A DNA stretch of 64,000 bases, taken from assembly GCF_947495275.1 (NCBI RefSeq), contig NZ_CANLYL010000001.1, forward strand, positions 496,001 through 560,000, read 5' to 3'. Shown here piece after piece: positions 63,065 through 64,000 of this stretch. The notes under the pieces are model-generated. The model had not been told where the DNA came from and searched no databases. It was given only the letters and a program-made list of their open reading frames with translations. Source of the stretch: an uncultured Roseobacter sp. (GTDB lineage Bacteria; Pseudomonadota; Alphaproteobacteria; Rhodobacterales; Rhodobacteraceae). Made by a program: the position numbers and the translations under genes. Position 1 is the first letter of the stretch. Each line of letters begins with the position of its first letter.

Positions 63065-64000
63065 TTAGCCCGCGTCACGCATGTCTTTGCGCGGTTCGGT
63101 ATCCTCCCTTAGCGGATCGACTTGCCACTCGCTCCATTTGGTTTCCAACAACCAGCCAACTTGCTCGGCGGGAACCGCCTTTTCGAACAGGAAGCCCTGA
63201 CCCAGTGAACAATCGAGCGACTGAAGATATCCAAGATCGTCGCACGATTCGATACCTTCTGCGGTCACGTCAAGCTCAAGCCCGTTTGCCAACGCCATAA
63301 TACCGGTAACAATTTTCTGGTTTTGCGGTTCCATCGCGATGTTTGTTACAAAACTCCGGTCAATCTTAATCCTGTCAAAAGGCAGTTGCCGAAGGCTTGC
63401 TAGACTGGAATATCCAGTGCCAAAATCATCAAGCGCAACCGAGACACCCAGTTTCTTCAACGCATTCAGTTTTTCCCGCGCAACCTCAAAATCATGGATA
63501 ACAGAGCTTTCGGTGACTTCTATTGTCAGCCGCCTCGCATCAAAATTGCAGCTTTCCACGATATCTTTGATCTGATCGACAAGTTTGGGGTCATGAAACT
63601 GGTAGGGAGAAACATTGAAAGAAATCAGGAGACTTGGATCCCAGTTCTTCGCTGACATACAAGCCTGCTGCAATATGCTGATGCCAAGATTTCCGATCTG
63701 GCCGCTGTCTTCTGCAATCGAAATGAATACATTGGGGGGGATGTTACCGCGCGTTTTATGGGTCCATCGTGCAAGAACTTCGAATCCAACGAGTTTATTC
63801 GATTCAATTTGGATGATTGGTTGAAACCAGGGTTCGATTTCTGACCTCTGAATAGCCTCCCGAAGGTCAGCTTCGATTTCTGCCCGCTCATGAGATTGTT
63901 TGTCCAACTCCGCATCATACCAGGCAAACTGACCTCTGCCTTCGCTCTTCGCCATGTACAATGCCTTGTCAGCTCGGCGCATTGCCTCGGCATAAGGCGT
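63065..64000 (-). CDS. GGDEF-EAL cyclic di-GMP protein, C-terminal part
   Basis: The gene runs off the right edge; the frame is open through 64000. The visible start (YAEAMRRADKALYMAKSEGRG) is the end of a GGDEF domain, followed by an EAL domain from about residue 40: the EVLARW motif in place of EAL (GFEVLARW, Glu kept), then NVSPYQFHDPKLV, LTIEVTESSVI, VALDDFGTGYSSLASLRQL with the DDFGTG metal motif, and KIDRSFV. Most metal and catalytic residues of active phosphodiesterases appear present. It hydrolyses or senses cyclic di-GMP; whether the GGDEF part is active cannot be seen. Confidence 0.92.
   Translation of the reverse strand, partial: TPYAEAMRRADKALYMAKSEGRGQFAWYDAELDKQSHERAEIEADLREAIQRSEIEPWFQPIIQIESNKLVGFEVLARWTHKTRGNIPPNVFISIAEDSGQIGNLGISILQQACMSAKNWDPSLLISFNVSPYQFHDPKLVDQIKDIVESCNFDARRLTIEVTESSVIHDFEVAREKLNALKKLGVSVALDDFGTGYSSLASLRQLPFDRIKIDRSFVTNIAMEPQNQKIVTGIMALANGLELDVTAEGIESCDDLGYLQSLDCSLGQGFLFEKAVPAEQVGWLLETKWSEWQVDPLREDTEPRKDMRDAG

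Overview
The window is a chromosomal segment of a Rhodobacterales alphaproteobacterium, most likely of the marine Roseobacter group. This is inferred from the following: GC-rich coding sequence; a complete division and cell-wall (dcw) cluster ending ftsZ-lpxC-bamD-recN; two DUF2484 genes between murC and murB; a DUF1127 gene followed by CCUCCUCCC-loop small RNAs; an RTX protein with a Hint domain; and a hisB-hisH-hisA-hisF-hisE order. No species can be named from sequence reading alone.

Layout. 1-2775: end of an aminopeptidase P gene, a DUF427 gene and a ClC channel gene. 2842-27492: the dcw cluster, read right to left as mraZ-rsmH-ftsL-ftsI-murE-murF-mraY-murD-(HI0933-type flavoprotein on the opposite strand)-ftsW-murG-murC-DUF2484-DUF2484-murB-ddlB-ftsQ-ftsA-ftsZ-lpxC-bamD-recN. 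Many junctions are 1-4 bp overlaps (ATGA, TTGA, TGATG), so most of it should be co-transcribed and translationally coupled. 27493-28163: a long mraZ leader with a possible RpoH-like promoter and a 13-bp hairpin, the architecture of the Rhodobacter sRNA UpsM. 28164-34748: a membrane protein, Mrp/ApbC, a DUF1127 protein with a run of six CCTCCTCCC motifs (CcsR or 'cuckoo' RNA type), an RTX-Hint protein and a UvrD-type helicase. 34964-40235: an FMN-dependent 2-hydroxy-acid dehydrogenase, pyruvate carboxylase and a VOC protein. 40350-46422: tRNA-Gly followed by a methyltransferase, glycosyltransferases, a flippase-like protein and a histidine-rich membrane protein, probably an envelope-glycan cassette. 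46768-49257: a leaderless PGRP-type amidase overlapping a small exported protein, then small exported proteins and an Lrp-type sensor domain. 49398-54087: histidine biosynthesis genes. 54092-56089: CoA-binding protein, zinc-ribbon protein, RlmB and tRNA-Tyr.

56090-61117 is a decaying accessory region just downstream of tRNA-Tyr. It holds an IS3-family remnant, an N-terminally truncated SDR gene, an SDR gene split by an IS110-family (IS1111-like) element of about 1336 bp whose own transposase has a premature stop, an SRPBCC gene with an in-frame TGA, and an NAD-binding gene frameshifted in an AC tract. 61118-64000 holds a YceI protein, a divergent MarR regulator, a short direct repeat flanking both, and the 3' part of a GGDEF-EAL gene that runs off the window.

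The most interesting signals are the six-unit CCTCCTCCC hairpin array after the DUF1127 gene, the UpsM-like leader of the dcw cluster with a similar promoter, the amidase plus exported-protein pair that could be a toxin and immunity pair, and the IS1111-like element with a candidate guide-RNA region.
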